A stretch of 41,695 nucleotides of DNA from Vibrio scophthalmi LMG 19158 (GTDB taxonomy: Bacteria; Pseudomonadota; Gammaproteobacteria; Enterobacterales; Vibrionaceae). The position numbers and the translations under genes are program-made. Under the pieces are notes generated by a model, which saw only the letters and a program-made list of their open reading frames with translations, made no database searches and was not told the DNA's origin. The stretch lies in contig NZ_AFWE01000079.1 of the NCBI RefSeq assembly GCF_000222585.1, positions 1 through 41,695 on the forward strand, read 5' to 3'. Shown here piece by piece: positions 8,985 to 17,585 of this stretch (the first letter of the stretch is position 1; the number at the start of each line of letters is the position of its first letter).

Positions 8985-9932
8985 ATGGATATTAAATTGC
9001 TGCCAGCATCAGCCAAGCCACTTTCAACACTCCTTTGTTCAGTCGCATTAGGTTTTATATTTTTTAGTCCAACCAGTTATGGCGAGCAATTTTTATGCGA
9101 TGCCACTCAAAGCTCTGCGCAAGAGCTGCCGTTACTTGATAAGTCTTGCCCAATTGGAAATGGTTTATGGGGTAAACAGCAACCGAAAGGCAGTGAATCA
9201 ACCTTTTGGATCCAGTGTGGCGTGTTGTCTAAACCGCTGAGTGTCGATGAAGCCAAGGTGATTTATCAACAGATCAGTACCGATGTGTGGGGCAAAATTG
9301 AAGGTCGTAATGCACGTTGTTTGATTGGCCCATACAATGATTTTGCTCAAGCCAGTAAAGAGCTCAAAGCGGTGAAAACGCTTAAGCCTTACCAGCAAGC
9401 TTTTATTCGTGAAGTGGTAAAAGGGGCTGCCGCGACGCCGAAAGCAGCAAAACCTATCGTTACTCAACCTACGGTCATTAAGGCCAATACAGATAAGAAA
9501 GTCGCAGAGAAAAAGCAATCGACGACGGTTATTCCTGCACCTAAACCGATCGCGAAGCCAAAACCGGCTGTTGCCGCGATGGTGCCAAAGCCCGCTGATA
9601 CGCAAGTCACCATACGCCGCGAAGCGGTGATCAACGGCACGCAATATAAAGTGCCTTACATGATTTTTAGTGAGGAACAGTTTTACATGGAGTATGAAAT
9701 GCCATGGAACCGTTTGAACTTTGAAGGTGCGGCAAAATTGTGCCAGCAGATCGGAATGCAATTACCCAATGCAGAGCAGTGGCAAACCTTGTTAGAGGCG
9801 AAATTGATGGTAGGCGAGCAATGGCCAATCCACTTGCCTTACTGGGGCGCTGAGCGCACAGGCTTATTTACTAACGGTAAAACCAACCATATAAAAGGCT
9901 CATCACTACTGAATGTGATGTGTGTGAAGTGA
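8985..9932 (+). CDS. Exported SPOR-domain-like protein of unknown function
   Basis: This 315-residue protein was not matched to a named gene. A signal peptide is likely (hydrophobic LSTLLCSVALGFIFF, cleavage near residue 33, SYG). Residues about 70-145 (STFWIQCGVLSKPLSVDEAKVIYQQI through RNARCLIGPYNDFAQASKELKAVKTLKPYQQAFIREV) have the length and repeat pattern of a SPOR domain, a fold that often binds denuded peptidoglycan. A Lys/Pro/Ala-rich linker (about 146-205) follows. The C-terminal part has FEGAAKLCQQIGMQLPNAEQWQTLL and LPYWG, reminiscent of the formylglycine-enzyme/C-type-lectin-like fold; that link is tentative. AAGG lies rather far (12 nt) before the ATG. It stands alone between terminators. 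A cell-envelope role is inferred from the export signal and SPOR likeness only. Confidence 0.75.
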   Translation: MDIKLLPASAKPLSTLLCSVALGFIFFSPTSYGEQFLCDATQSSAQELPLLDKSCPIGNGLWGKQQPKGSESTFWIQCGVLSKPLSVDEAKVIYQQISTDVWGKIEGRNARCLIGPYNDFAQASKELKAVKTLKPYQQAFIREVVKGAAATPKAAKPIVTQPTVIKANTDKKVAEKKQSTTVIPAPKPIAKPKPAVAAMVPKPADTQVTIRREAVINGTQYKVPYMIFSEEQFYMEYEMPWNRLNFEGAAKLCQQIGMQLPNAEQWQTLLEAKLMVGEQWPIHLPYWGAERTGLFTNGKTNHIKGSSLLNVMCVK

Positions 9933-10268
9933 TTAAATATCAGTAGTCATACCATGCGATAGCTATCTTAGTGTGGTATGACGAGCCTTCCACCCCTACC
10001 TTCATACAATATTGTCCCCACACAGTTAGTTTCAATTGTATCAATAAGTTTAATTAATACGATTCAAAGAATTTTTATAGAAAAAAACCAGTGTATGAGC
10101 TTGCTCACATATCTGCTGTTTTTATTATAAAAGTGGTTTATTTTCAATCTATTACGAGCATCTTGTGCTTGTAAGGTTTTTCTTACGCAAATAAACTCGC
10201 GTGCGAGCGTGTTGGCATTTTGGAATGGTTGTCACACTTTTATAAACCTATATAGTTAGAAAATAATA
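9933..10268. other. 336-bp intergenic region with a hairpin near the 3' end of the SPOR-like gene
   Basis: No gene is seen. GTCATACCA (9946-9954) and TGGTATGAC (9974-9982) form a 9-bp perfect stem, extendable by three weaker pairs, 14 nt after the stop codon. It has no clear T-run, so it may be a rho-dependent end or an mRNA-stabilising stem. The remainder is AT-rich and presumably carries the promoter of the lipoprotein gene. Confidence 0.5.
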
Positions 10269-12011
10269 ATGAAATTGAAAACAACACTTTTAGCAACGTC
10301 AGTTGCATTGGCTTTGATGGGTTGTGGTAGCGATAGCAGCAGTGACAACAGTGGTAATAACGGCGGTAGCACTGAGTTGGCGAAAAAGGCAGTCATTGCA
10401 GTGCCTACAGAAGGTAAATTTATCGATGCTAAAGTTGAAGGTTTGTACTTTGTAAAAGGTGCATTAGAGAACACTGGTGAATTTACTAATACAGACGGTT
10501 CATTTTCGATTGATCAAAACAATCCAAACGTTACTTTTATTCTCGGTAATGAGAAGGGTGGCTTAGTTCTAGGTAGTTCTTCTGGCCGTGAAGTTATCAC
10601 TCCTTATGAAGCGGTAGGTACACAAGACCGTGCCGTTAACTTGGCTCGTTTATTACTGACTATCAATGAAAACGATAATGACTCGTCAATTCTCATTCCG
10701 ACAGCAATTCGTAATGCCGATAACGCAATGGCTAACCTTCTAGCTAAGATTCAGTTGGATGATTTTAATAGCATTGATGGCAAGAAGGCGGTAGCGGATG
10801 TACTGGCTAAAATTAACTCTAGTTGGACAATCGATAATTTAGTTAGTGAAGTCGATGCTCTGGCTCACTTTGAAAAGGATGGTTCAATTGCTAAGCTCAC
10901 AAATCGAGGTTCAGACGTTCTGTTAACACATTGGACAAAAGGTTCAAACTGGACTTTCGTGGAGCGTTCATCAAAGCAACGTGTAAGCTATGATAATGGT
11001 GGTAATTTTGATCTAGTTTTGCATATGGATCGTACATTAGGTGAAGACCTGTATACTAAAGTCACTGGTTTATCAGCAATGTACTTTAAGTCGACAAATG
11101 AAGCATTGGTTGGTTTGCCTGGTTCAAATGATGGTAGTGTTACCGGTGATAAAATGGCCATGTACCTAACATGTGACGATCAAGGTGGTGAAGCGGACAT
11201 ATCACGCAATACTACAAATGGTCATACGGTTGTGACTTGTGATGGCGAAGCGATGATTGAAGGCGATATCGATCCAAAATTTGCATCACTACAATCCGCA
11301 GGTGGTAATTTTGAATATAGCTTTGTGAACCCGTCATCTACATCTGAATCCGAAGAAAAATTTCTTTGGGACGAAATGACAGAGTTTGGAGGTGTTTATG
11401 AGTGTATGGCTAAATCATCTTGTACTGAGCAAGCAATGACAAAGTATGAGAAAATTCGTCGTAATGATGCAGATGATGGTGATACAGAAGAACAGTGGCA
11501 AACTGAAATTATGTCTGGCTCATATGATCCAATTACCGATGTCTATACTCAAGTTCGTCGCAAGCATGAAGAAGGTTCCGGATATATCTCTGAAGAAATT
11601 AACTTTATATATCCAGTTGAAAAAATGGATATAGATCGTTATGTCGATTTCGTTGGTACTTGGAAAGTAACTGAAAAGTCTTCTGGTGCAACAGAAACGA
11701 AAATTTGGGAGTTTACTGAAACAGGTGTAATTATCGATGGTACAGAGACCAGCTACCAAGAACTAGCGAAAATGGATTATTGGTGGTTTGCTACCAATGA
11801 TGCTGGTATTTCAAAAGCGGCATTGGACCAGTTGAATAGTACCATTCGTTGGAATGACCGTATGGACGGTGAAATTGAAGATAACTTCAAAGTTAACCGT
11901 TTTAGTTACATTCCAGCAGGAAAAAATTGGGATCGAGGTGTTCTAACTAATTACACGCTAGAGCAAGCTACTGGACGTAAGCTATCAACGGTAACAATGC
12001 AAAAAATCTAA
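10269..12011 (+). CDS. Large outer-membrane lipoprotein of unknown function
   Basis: This 580-residue protein has a textbook lipoprotein signal with lipobox LMGC, so C19 should be lipidated; residue +2 is Gly rather than Asp, pointing to the outer membrane. A Ser/Asp/Asn/Gly-rich spacer (20-36) follows. Residues about 50-110 (DAKVEGLYFVKGALENTGEFTNTDGSFSID through LVLG) resemble the carboxypeptidase-regulatory-like beta domain found in many Vibrio and Shewanella lipoproteins. The remaining 450 residues are acidic and rich in Asp, Asn, Ser and Thr, with no enzyme motif recognised; the few cysteines come in spaced pairs that could form disulfides. Codon use and A+T content look somewhat higher than in its neighbours, which may reflect recent acquisition or fast evolution. 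It is monocistronic and ends at a bidirectional terminator. Confidence 0.8.
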   Translation: MKLKTTLLATSVALALMGCGSDSSSDNSGNNGGSTELAKKAVIAVPTEGKFIDAKVEGLYFVKGALENTGEFTNTDGSFSIDQNNPNVTFILGNEKGGLVLGSSSGREVITPYEAVGTQDRAVNLARLLLTINENDNDSSILIPTAIRNADNAMANLLAKIQLDDFNSIDGKKAVADVLAKINSSWTIDNLVSEVDALAHFEKDGSIAKLTNRGSDVLLTHWTKGSNWTFVERSSKQRVSYDNGGNFDLVLHMDRTLGEDLYTKVTGLSAMYFKSTNEALVGLPGSNDGSVTGDKMAMYLTCDDQGGEADISRNTTNGHTVVTCDGEAMIEGDIDPKFASLQSAGGNFEYSFVNPSSTSESEEKFLWDEMTEFGGVYECMAKSSCTEQAMTKYEKIRRNDADDGDTEEQWQTEIMSGSYDPITDVYTQVRRKHEEGSGYISEEINFIYPVEKMDIDRYVDFVGTWKVTEKSSGATETKIWEFTETGVIIDGTETSYQELAKMDYWWFATNDAGISKAALDQLNSTIRWNDRMDGEIEDNFKVNRFSYIPAGKNWDRGVLTNYTLEQATGRKLSTVTMQKI

Positions 12012-12060
12012 AGCCAAACTAATTGCATCATCGTTTGGTAGTTAGCTTAATCAAATAAAA

Positions 12061-12090
12061 AGCCCCAAAATAATCTTTGGGGCTTTTTTG
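12061..12090 (+). terminator. Bidirectional terminator after the lipoprotein gene
   Basis: AGCCCCAAA (12061-12069) and TTTGGGGCT (12076-12084) form a 9-bp stem. T6 follows on the plus strand and an A-run precedes it, so it could also act on the minus strand. Confidence 0.9.
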
Positions 12091-12111
12091 ATTTTGGAAA
12101 AGTTATTATTG

Positions 12112-12138
12112 AAAAAAGCCACTAGGGGGTAGTGGCTT
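12112..12138 (-). terminator. Intrinsic terminator after ridA
   Basis: On the minus strand AAGCCACTA pairs with TAGTGGCTT around a 5-nt loop, followed by T-rich sequence. It lies about 30 nt after the ridA stop and is distinct from the plus-strand terminator at 12061. Confidence 0.85.
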
Positions 12139-12168
12139 TAGGTAAATTCAGAAACTTACTAATAATAA

Positions 12169-12543
12169 TTACAGTTCAGCAATCAGTTCGATTTCTACTA
12201 GAGCATCTAATGGTAGACGAGCGACTTCTACACATGAACGTGCAGGTTTGTGCTCACCAAAAAACTCAGCATAAGCAGTATTGAACTCAGCAAAATTGTT
12301 CATATCAGATAGAAATACCGTCGTTTTTACAACGCGATTTTTTTCACTACCCGCTTCTGCTAGCACAGCACTAATGTTGCGGAAGATCTGTTGTGCTTGG
12401 CCTGTTACGTCATCTGCAGCGAACTTCATTGTGGCAGGATCAAGAGGTAGTTGACCTGAAAGGTAAAGCATACCGTTTGATTTGATCGCTTGAGAGAATG
12501 GGCCAACAGCCGCTGGGGCTTGGTCTGAAAATACTACTTGCAT
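12169..12543 (-). CDS. ridA: RidA-type enamine/imine deaminase (YjgF/YER057c/UK114 family)
   Basis: This 124-residue trimeric cytosolic enzyme hydrolyses reactive 2-aminoacrylate and related imines to ketoacids and ammonia, protecting PLP enzymes. Family features are clear: GPFSQAI near residue 14, YLSGQLPLDP near 27, and the substrate-carboxylate arginine R102 in the PARSCVEV block, with a C-terminal VEIELIAEL carrying the conserved glutamate. It is the last gene of a minus-strand unit after a DAACS symporter and a cystathionine beta-lyase, whose beta-elimination makes exactly the 2-aminoacrylate that RidA removes. A terminator-like hairpin with T5 sits between metC and this gene, and CGGAG provides its ribosome binding site. 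Whether it is the sole RidA of the cell or a dedicated paralogue cannot be seen here. Confidence 0.94.
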   Translation of the reverse strand: MQVVFSDQAPAAVGPFSQAIKSNGMLYLSGQLPLDPATMKFAADDVTGQAQQIFRNISAVLAEAGSEKNRVVKTTVFLSDMNNFAEFNTAYAEFFGEHKPARSCVEVARLPLDALVEIELIAEL

Positions 12544-12553
12544 GGAAACTCCG

Positions 12554-12578
12554 AAAAAGCACCATCGTGAGATGGTGC
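12554..12578 (-). terminator. Terminator-like hairpin between metC and ridA
   Basis: On the minus strand GCACCATC and GATGGTGC form an 8-bp stem with a TCAC loop, directly followed by TTTTT and then the ridA ribosome binding site. It has the form of an intrinsic terminator yet lies inside the operon, 11 nt before the ridA start codon, so it may attenuate ridA or separate it from the upstream genes. Confidence 0.7.
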
Positions 12579-12589
12579 CAAAGTGATAA

Positions 12590-13777
12590 TTAGTAAACGC
12601 GTTTGAAGCCGTTTTCTAGGTCTTCGATTAGGTCTGATACGTTTTCTAGACCAATGTGAATACGAACTAGCGTGCCTTCAAAATCAACAGGGTTCGCAGG
12701 GCGAATCGCGTTGAGCTCTTCAGGTTGGTTAGCCAAAATCAGAGATTCGTAACCACCCCATGAGTACGCCATTGAGAAGTGTTCAAAGTTGTCTAAGTAC
12801 GCTTCTAGCTCTTCTTGAGTTAGCTTTTTATTCAGAACGAAGCTGAACAGACCGTTACAACCTTTGAAATCACGAACATAGAATTCGTGGCCTTTACAGC
12901 TTGGCAGTGCAGGGTGGTTAACCACGGCGACTTCAGGTCGTTCAGATAGCCATTGCGCGACTTCGATACTGGCTTTCTCATGTTGAGCTAAGCGAATGCC
13001 CATAGTACGTAAACCACGCATTGCCACGTATGCCGTGTCTGCGTCGACCATTTGACCCATTAGGTATGAACGCTCACGTAGGCGATCCCAGCAACGCTCG
13101 TTACTTACTGCAGTGCCTAGCATCGCATCAGAGTGACCAACGATGTATTTCGTCCCCGCTTGAATCGAGATATCAATGCCGTACTCAAGTGCTGGGAATA
13201 GGATGCCCGCAGCCCAAGTGTTGTCGATCATGATGATGATATCTTCTGAAACCGCACGAACGGCTTTCACAATACCCGGGATATCTTGTACTTCCATAGT
13301 TACCGAGCTTGGTGACTCTAGGAACAATACTTTAGTGTTTGGTTTTACTAGCTCAGCGATTTCAGCACCGATGGTTGGATCGTAGTAAGTGGTTTCGATG
13401 CCCATACCTTTCAGTACAATGTTGCAGAAATCTTGAGTTGGCTCGTAAGCCGCGCCTGTCATGATAACGTGGTCACCAGACTCAACGAATGCCAAGATAG
13501 CGTTTGAAACGGCAGCAGCGCCACATGGGTATAGGTAACAACCCGCGCCACCTTCTAGCTCACACATTGCATCTTGTAGAGCGAAGTGAGTCAGAGTACC
13601 GCGACGACCATAGAACAATTCACCTTTTGCACGGTTAGCTGTTGCGTGTTTCTTCTGTTGTACGCTGTCAAATACAAGTGAAGATGCGCGTTGGATCACT
13701 GGGTTAACAGAGCCTTGTAGGTAACGAGATTTACGGCCTGCGTTCACTAATTGTGTTTCGATATTTTTGCTTGTCAT
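12590..13777 (-). CDS. metC: Cystathionine beta-lyase (PLP-dependent, Cys/Met metabolism family)
   Basis: This 395-residue cytosolic enzyme would split cystathionine (and often cystine, cysteine or related thiol amino acids) by beta-elimination to the thiol, pyruvate and ammonia. Motifs: [13 protein letters not shown] near 56-68 (phosphate-binding Tyr and Arg), [14 protein letters not shown] near 83-96, MIDNTWAAG with the PLP-contacting Asp near 185, and the Schiff-base lysine K210 in [12 protein letters not shown]. Length matches E. coli MetC (395). It lies 11 nt after a DAACS-family symporter gene and upstream of ridA. This context suggests a catabolic unit for an imported sulfur amino acid rather than, or as well as, the biosynthetic methionine step. 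Cystathionine gamma-lyase or another C-S lyase specificity is possible. Confidence 0.9.
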   Translation of the reverse strand: MTSKNIETQLVNAGRKSRYLQGSVNPVIQRASSLVFDSVQQKKHATANRAKGELFYGRRGTLTHFALQDAMCELEGGAGCYLYPCGAAAVSNAILAFVESGDHVIMTGAAYEPTQDFCNIVLKGMGIETTYYDPTIGAEIAELVKPNTKVLFLESPSSVTMEVQDIPGIVKAVRAVSEDIIIMIDNTWAAGILFPALEYGIDISIQAGTKYIVGHSDAMLGTAVSNERCWDRLRERSYLMGQMVDADTAYVAMRGLRTMGIRLAQHEKASIEVAQWLSERPEVAVVNHPALPSCKGHEFYVRDFKGCNGLFSFVLNKKLTQEELEAYLDNFEHFSMAYSWGGYESLILANQPEELNAIRPANPVDFEGTLVRIHIGLENVSDLIEDLENGFKRVY

Positions 13778-13788
13778 TGTTCTGTGTC

Positions 13789-15024
13789 CTATGCCAGTTG
13801 TTCAACAGGTTGAGATTGTTCTTGTTGTTGTGTTTCTTTACCCATAAAGCGTTCAACGATTTGTGTTGCGTTTAAGTCGTGTACTACGTTTAGAACCGTT
13901 GCTGGAGCATCACATACCGTACCGATTACAACCAGTACAGGGATCGCTTCAAGCGGTAGACCTAGCGTGGTTACGATGAAGATTTCACCTAGGAAAGCAC
14001 CACCAGGAACACCACCGATGATGATTGCAGATAGCACCGCGATAACCATGGTCATTGCAAACACATCAAAAGTGAACGGTAGACCTAGTACTGCGTAGAT
14101 GAAGACCACTTTGATTGCCGCAGTGATTGCTACGCCAGATTTGTTTAGGTTCACAAACAGTGGAATACAGATGTCGTAGATATCTTTACGAATACCCATG
14201 TTGTCTGCTGTTTTAATCGTTACAGGTAGTGTACCTAGAGATGAACACGTACCTAGTGCTGTAATAGAAGGTGCCGCCGCGTATTTCCAGAATTGTTTCA
14301 CGCCATTTACGCCACCACCGATGTACGAGTAAACGCACGCACCAACGATGTAGTAAACCACCATGTAGCCACACAATAGGCCAATAACGGTTGCTAGAGG
14401 TGCAAGGATTGAGCTGTCTTGTGATGCCATAGTTGCCGCGAAGAATGCGCCTAGACCCACAGGTGCAAGTTTCATGATTAGGCCAACGATGTTCATTACG
14501 ATTGCGTTTGCAGCATCGATAAGTTCAGCAATTTTTTTACCTTTCTCACCCGCTTGGCTGGTTGCGATACCGGCTAGAACCGACATTATGATCAGAGCAA
14601 GGATGTTTGATTTAGATAGCAGGCCAACAAAGTCATTGGTCGTAAACATGCTAACGAAATCCATGCCGCCATTGCCGCCAGTAAACTCTTGGCTAAGGTC
14701 GATCGTTACACCTTGAGAGATATCGAACATCTGAGCGATGCCCACGATACCCAGTGCAGGGAAGAAGGCCATTGCAATTGAGATGACCAATACAAGACCA
14801 AGAATTTTGCCTAGTTTTTTCAGGTCAGTCATGCTCGCAATTGAAGACATAACGCTGAGTGAAACCAGAGGAACGATCACCATGAAAAGAAGGTTTAGAA
14901 AGATTTGACCGATTGGTTTTACTTTGAGTGCCAGTTCTGGTGCCGCGATACCAAAGATCGCGCCAATGATGAGTGCCAATAGTAAGACTATTGATGAGCG
15001 GTACGGCTCTAGCTTTTTCCACAT
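13789..15024 (-). CDS. Dicarboxylate/amino acid:cation symporter (DAACS family)
   Basis: This 411-residue inner-membrane protein belongs to the GltP/SstT/TcyP fold: eight membrane helices and two re-entrant loops. Seen are the serine-rich hairpin loop ([23 protein letters not shown], around 250-275) and the second hairpin ([45 protein letters not shown], around 335-380). The usual NMDGT sodium-site motif of helix 7 is replaced by [10 protein letters not shown], so ion coupling or substrate may differ from the glutamate carriers. It is the first gene of the minus-strand unit with metC and ridA, divergent from a YheO-type regulator. Cystine or another sulfur amino acid is a reasonable inferred substrate; serine, threonine or a dicarboxylate cannot be excluded. 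Confidence 0.9.
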   Translation of the reverse strand: MWKKLEPYRSSIVLLLALIIGAIFGIAAPELALKVKPIGQIFLNLLFMVIVPLVSLSVMSSIASMTDLKKLGKILGLVLVISIAMAFFPALGIVGIAQMFDISQGVTIDLSQEFTGGNGGMDFVSMFTTNDFVGLLSKSNILALIIMSVLAGIATSQAGEKGKKIAELIDAANAIVMNIVGLIMKLAPVGLGAFFAATMASQDSSILAPLATVIGLLCGYMVVYYIVGACVYSYIGGGVNGVKQFWKYAAAPSITALGTCSSLGTLPVTIKTADNMGIRKDIYDICIPLFVNLNKSGVAITAAIKVVFIYAVLGLPFTFDVFAMTMVIAVLSAIIIGGVPGGAFLGEIFIVTTLGLPLEAIPVLVVIGTVCDAPATVLNVVHDLNATQIVERFMGKETQQQEQSQPVEQLA

Positions 15025-15228
15025 AATGTTTCACTCTTATTAGTTGTTAAATTTTGATAAAAAATTATCTTCACACTTATTATGGGGCGGATTATGGCGA
15101 ATAATTTATACAAAAAACGTGATAATTATCGCTAAAATGAATGAATGATAGAAATTATTATAATTTATATCTTTATTTCACTGGTGTGTGATAAATTATT
15201 ATAATAAAAAATACTAAGGAGATGGGGC
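15025..15228. promoter_or_regulatory. Divergent control region of the symporter operon and the YheO-type regulator
   Basis: This 204-bp AT-rich region separates two divergent genes. It holds a perfect 10-bp palindrome GATAATTATC at 15121-15130, a 13-bp direct repeat AAATTATTATAAT at 15152-15164 and 15193-15205 (41 bp apart, about four helical turns), and AATAATTTAT at 15100-15109, which is the exact inverse of ATAAATTATT at 15191-15200. These could be operators for the adjacent regulator, though high A+T content makes chance matches likely. Confidence 0.45.
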
Positions 15229-15858
15229 ATGAATTATTTGTCATTGTATGAACCAATCGTTGATATGTTGGCGGATTTTTTAGGGCACGACGTTGAGGTG
15301 GTTTTGCATGATTTGCGCGACTTAGAGGCCTCGATTTATAAGATTCGAAATGGCCATATCAGCGGTAGAGTCGTTGGCGATCCGATTACCAACTTGGTGG
15401 CAAAGTCGATAGCAACGGATAAGTCAGTAGACTATGAGTGCAACTATGTTGGTCTATCGAAAGACAACAAAAAGCTAAAGTGTGCGACTTTTTATATTCG
15501 AAATGCGGATAAAAAAATTGTTGGAGCGCTGTGCATTAACATGATGGTTGAGCAATTTGTTAATGCGAAGCGTTTTATAGATTCACTGCTTTCTGGTTTT
15601 CCAGAGATGACGGAAGAAAACCATGTTGATGAACATCTAGGTGTAAGCATTCCTGAGATGGTCGATATTCGTATCGAAAAAGTACTGGAAGCTTATCCGG
15701 TTGCGTTGGCAGATTTGTCGAAAGAAGACAAAATCACTATCGTGACCGATTTGAATAATGAAGGTATTTTCTTGCTTAAAGGCACCGTGGGTAAGGTGGC
15801 GCATAGCTTGAATATTTCAGAGCCGACGGTTTATAAATACTTACAGCAGTTGAAGTGA
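15229..15858 (+). CDS. YheO/DauR-type transcriptional regulator (YheO-like PAS domain plus HTH)
   Basis: This 209-residue protein has the YheO PAS-like domain at the N-terminus (YEPIVDMLADFLGHDVEVVLHDL, near 7-29, and the GHISGRVVGDPITNL block near 41-55) and a C-terminal winged or HTH segment (GTVGKVAHSLNISEPTVYKYLQQLK, 185-209). YheO-family members such as DauR sense small molecules and control amino acid catabolism. A good AAGGAG precedes the ATG. It is divergent from the symporter-metC-ridA operon across 204 bp, which makes it the obvious candidate regulator of that operon and perhaps of itself. The effector is unknown; a substrate amino acid or a pathway product is likely. Confidence 0.88.
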   Translation: MNYLSLYEPIVDMLADFLGHDVEVVLHDLRDLEASIYKIRNGHISGRVVGDPITNLVAKSIATDKSVDYECNYVGLSKDNKKLKCATFYIRNADKKIVGALCINMMVEQFVNAKRFIDSLLSGFPEMTEENHVDEHLGVSIPEMVDIRIEKVLEAYPVALADLSKEDKITIVTDLNNEGIFLLKGTVGKVAHSLNISEPTVYKYLQQLK

Positions 15859-15900
15859 TTACAGCGCTAAAAGTGGTAAAAATTATCGATTTGTAGTGAT

Positions 15901-15935
15901 AAAAAAGCTCATCAGCGTGGCTGATGAGCCTTTTA
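15901..15935. terminator. Bidirectional terminator between the YheO-type gene and gor
   Basis: GCTCATCAGC (15907-15916) and GCTGATGAGC (15920-15929) form a perfect 10-bp stem with a 3-nt loop, flanked by A6 and TTTT, so it can serve both convergent genes. Confidence 0.9.
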
Positions 15936-15976
15936 TTGTATGTTGAAAGTATCTGTCTCTAGCGCGGCACTTCAGC

Positions 15977-17332
15977 CTAGCGCATCGTTACAAATTCTTC
16001 GCTGCCTGTCGGGTGGATAGCAACCACAGAGTCGAAATCAGCTTTGGTTGCGCCCATTTTCATTGCTACACCAAAACCTTGGATCATTTCATCCACGGCA
16101 AAACCGATGCCGTGTAGACCGACGACTTTCTCATCATCGCCTGCGCAAACTAGCTTCATTTTGCATGGTTGACGGTGCTGCGTCACCGCGGTGTACATTG
16201 CAGTAAAGCCAGAGGTGTAAACCTTCACATTCTCTTTGCCGTAAAGCTCTTCCGCTTCTTGGGTGGTAAGGCCGATAGTGCCGATTGGTGGGTGGCTAAA
16301 CACAACGGTTGGAACCAGTTTGTAGTCCATCTTCGCGTCAGTTTTACCATTAAATAGGCGCTCAGAAAGTTGGCGACCTGCCTTAACGGCGACCGGTGTC
16401 AGCTCAATACCACCTTCCATTATATCGCCAACACAGTAGATGCCTTCAACATTGGTCTGTTGGTATTCATCCACTTTGATGTAGCCACGATCGTTGGTTT
16501 CAACACCCGTTGATGCAAGGTTGATTGCGTCAGTCGCAGGGTGGCGACCAATAGCCCAAATTAGGCTATCAACGTTTTGGCTTTCACCGTTTTCTAGATG
16601 CAGTGTTAGGCTGCCATCGGCTTCTTTAACCACTTCTTTTGGTACTGAGTGAGTATGTAGCGTTGGGCCTTCAGCGTTCATCACTTCAACCAGAGTATCA
16701 ATGATCATCGGATCAAAGCTGCGCAGTGGTGATTCTTTACGGCAGAATAGGTGCGTTTCGGTGCCAAGTGCGCTTAGAACACCTGCGATCTCAACGGCAA
16801 TGTAACCTGCGCCGACAACGGCAACACGTTTTGGTTGCTCGGTCAGTTCAAAGAAACCATTCGAGTCGATGCCGAATTCAGCGCCAGGAATATTAGGAAT
16901 GCTTGGACGACCACCCACGGCAATTAGGATGTGATCAGCGGTGTAAAGCTCACCATTTACTTCAACGGTTTTAGCGTCAACAAATCGTGCAAAGCCTTTA
17001 ATGACATTTACTTTGTTGTTGCCCAAAACGCGATCGTAAGATTCATGAATACGACCAATATAGGCTTGGCGGCTTTCAATCAGTTTGCCCCAGTTAAGGC
17101 CTTTGTATTCAACGTCAAAGCCGTAATCTGGTGCGTATAGCTTCATTGCTTCAGCAATTTGTGCTCCATGCCACATCACTTTCTTTGGTACACAGCCAAC
17201 GTTGACACAAGTACCACCAAGGTCTTGAGCTTCAATCAGTGCTACTTTAGCGCCGTACATAGAAGCACGGTTTGCTGATGCAATACCGCCGCTGCCGCCG
17301 CCAATACAAATATAGTCAAAATGAGTCGCCAT
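15977..17332 (-). CDS. gor: Glutathione reductase (NADPH)
   Basis: This 451-residue flavoprotein reduces oxidised glutathione with NADPH. Seen are the FAD-binding GGGSGG (11-16), the redox-active disulfide CVNVGC (C42 and C47) followed by VPKK, the second nucleotide-binding motif [13 protein letters not shown] near 173-185, and the C-terminal interface motif [14 protein letters not shown] with the catalytic His. Length equals the E. coli enzyme (450). The open frame reaches back to a TTG at 17344, but the ATG at 17332 (MATHFDYI) is preferred since GGAGAAAG sits 4-7 nt before it. It is probably monocistronic; rlmJ lies upstream on the same strand with a 250-bp gap that holds a large imperfect hairpin. 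Confidence 0.96.
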   Translation of the reverse strand: MATHFDYICIGGGSGGIASANRASMYGAKVALIEAQDLGGTCVNVGCVPKKVMWHGAQIAEAMKLYAPDYGFDVEYKGLNWGKLIESRQAYIGRIHESYDRVLGNNKVNVIKGFARFVDAKTVEVNGELYTADHILIAVGGRPSIPNIPGAEFGIDSNGFFELTEQPKRVAVVGAGYIAVEIAGVLSALGTETHLFCRKESPLRSFDPMIIDTLVEVMNAEGPTLHTHSVPKEVVKEADGSLTLHLENGESQNVDSLIWAIGRHPATDAINLASTGVETNDRGYIKVDEYQQTNVEGIYCVGDIMEGGIELTPVAVKAGRQLSERLFNGKTDAKMDYKLVPTVVFSHPPIGTIGLTTQEAEELYGKENVKVYTSGFTAMYTAVTQHRQPCKMKLVCAGDDEKVVGLHGIGFAVDEMIQGFGVAMKMGATKADFDSVVAIHPTGSEEFVTMR

Positions 17333-17453
17333 TACTTTCTCCAATCATTGTTAGGGTGAGGCGAAATTGCATTGCTGTGTTGTGGATGCTGACTTATCCC
17401 AAGCAAGCTAACCCCGTATCCCTATTTAAATTTGTTTCCTATAAATTCTATAT

Positions 17454-17487
17454 TGAGGGCGGATTGGTTGAACTCAATCCACCCTCA
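17454..17487. other. Imperfect 13-bp hairpin between rlmJ and gor
   Basis: TGAGGG-c-GGATTG (17454-17466) pairs with CAATCC-a-CCCTCA (17475-17487) with one mismatch and an 8-nt loop. It lies 99 bp past the rlmJ stop and about 120 bp before gor. Neither side has a proper T-run, so it may be a weak rlmJ terminator or part of the gor leader. Confidence 0.5.
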
Positions 17488-17585
17488 CAGATTTTGTTGT
17501 GAGCTGCTTAGCTTTTATTAAACAATGACGTGATTGTTTCGTTTTTGATGAGCGTGCCAGCAGGCTCTAACTTTGTGAGGTGTGC

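Noticed and set aside
8813-8995. 60-residue frame before the SPOR-like gene
   Set aside because: It begins inside the eptA terminator, has no ribosome binding site and overlaps the next start.
9198-9761. 187-residue open frame antisense to the SPOR-like gene
   Set aside because: It is rich in Arg, Phe and His as expected of a shadow frame, and the sense frame has a signal peptide and domain pattern.
10196-10207. CTCGC-GT-GCGAG palindrome before the lipoprotein gene
   Set aside because: It is too short, with no loop, repeat copy or known site to support a function.
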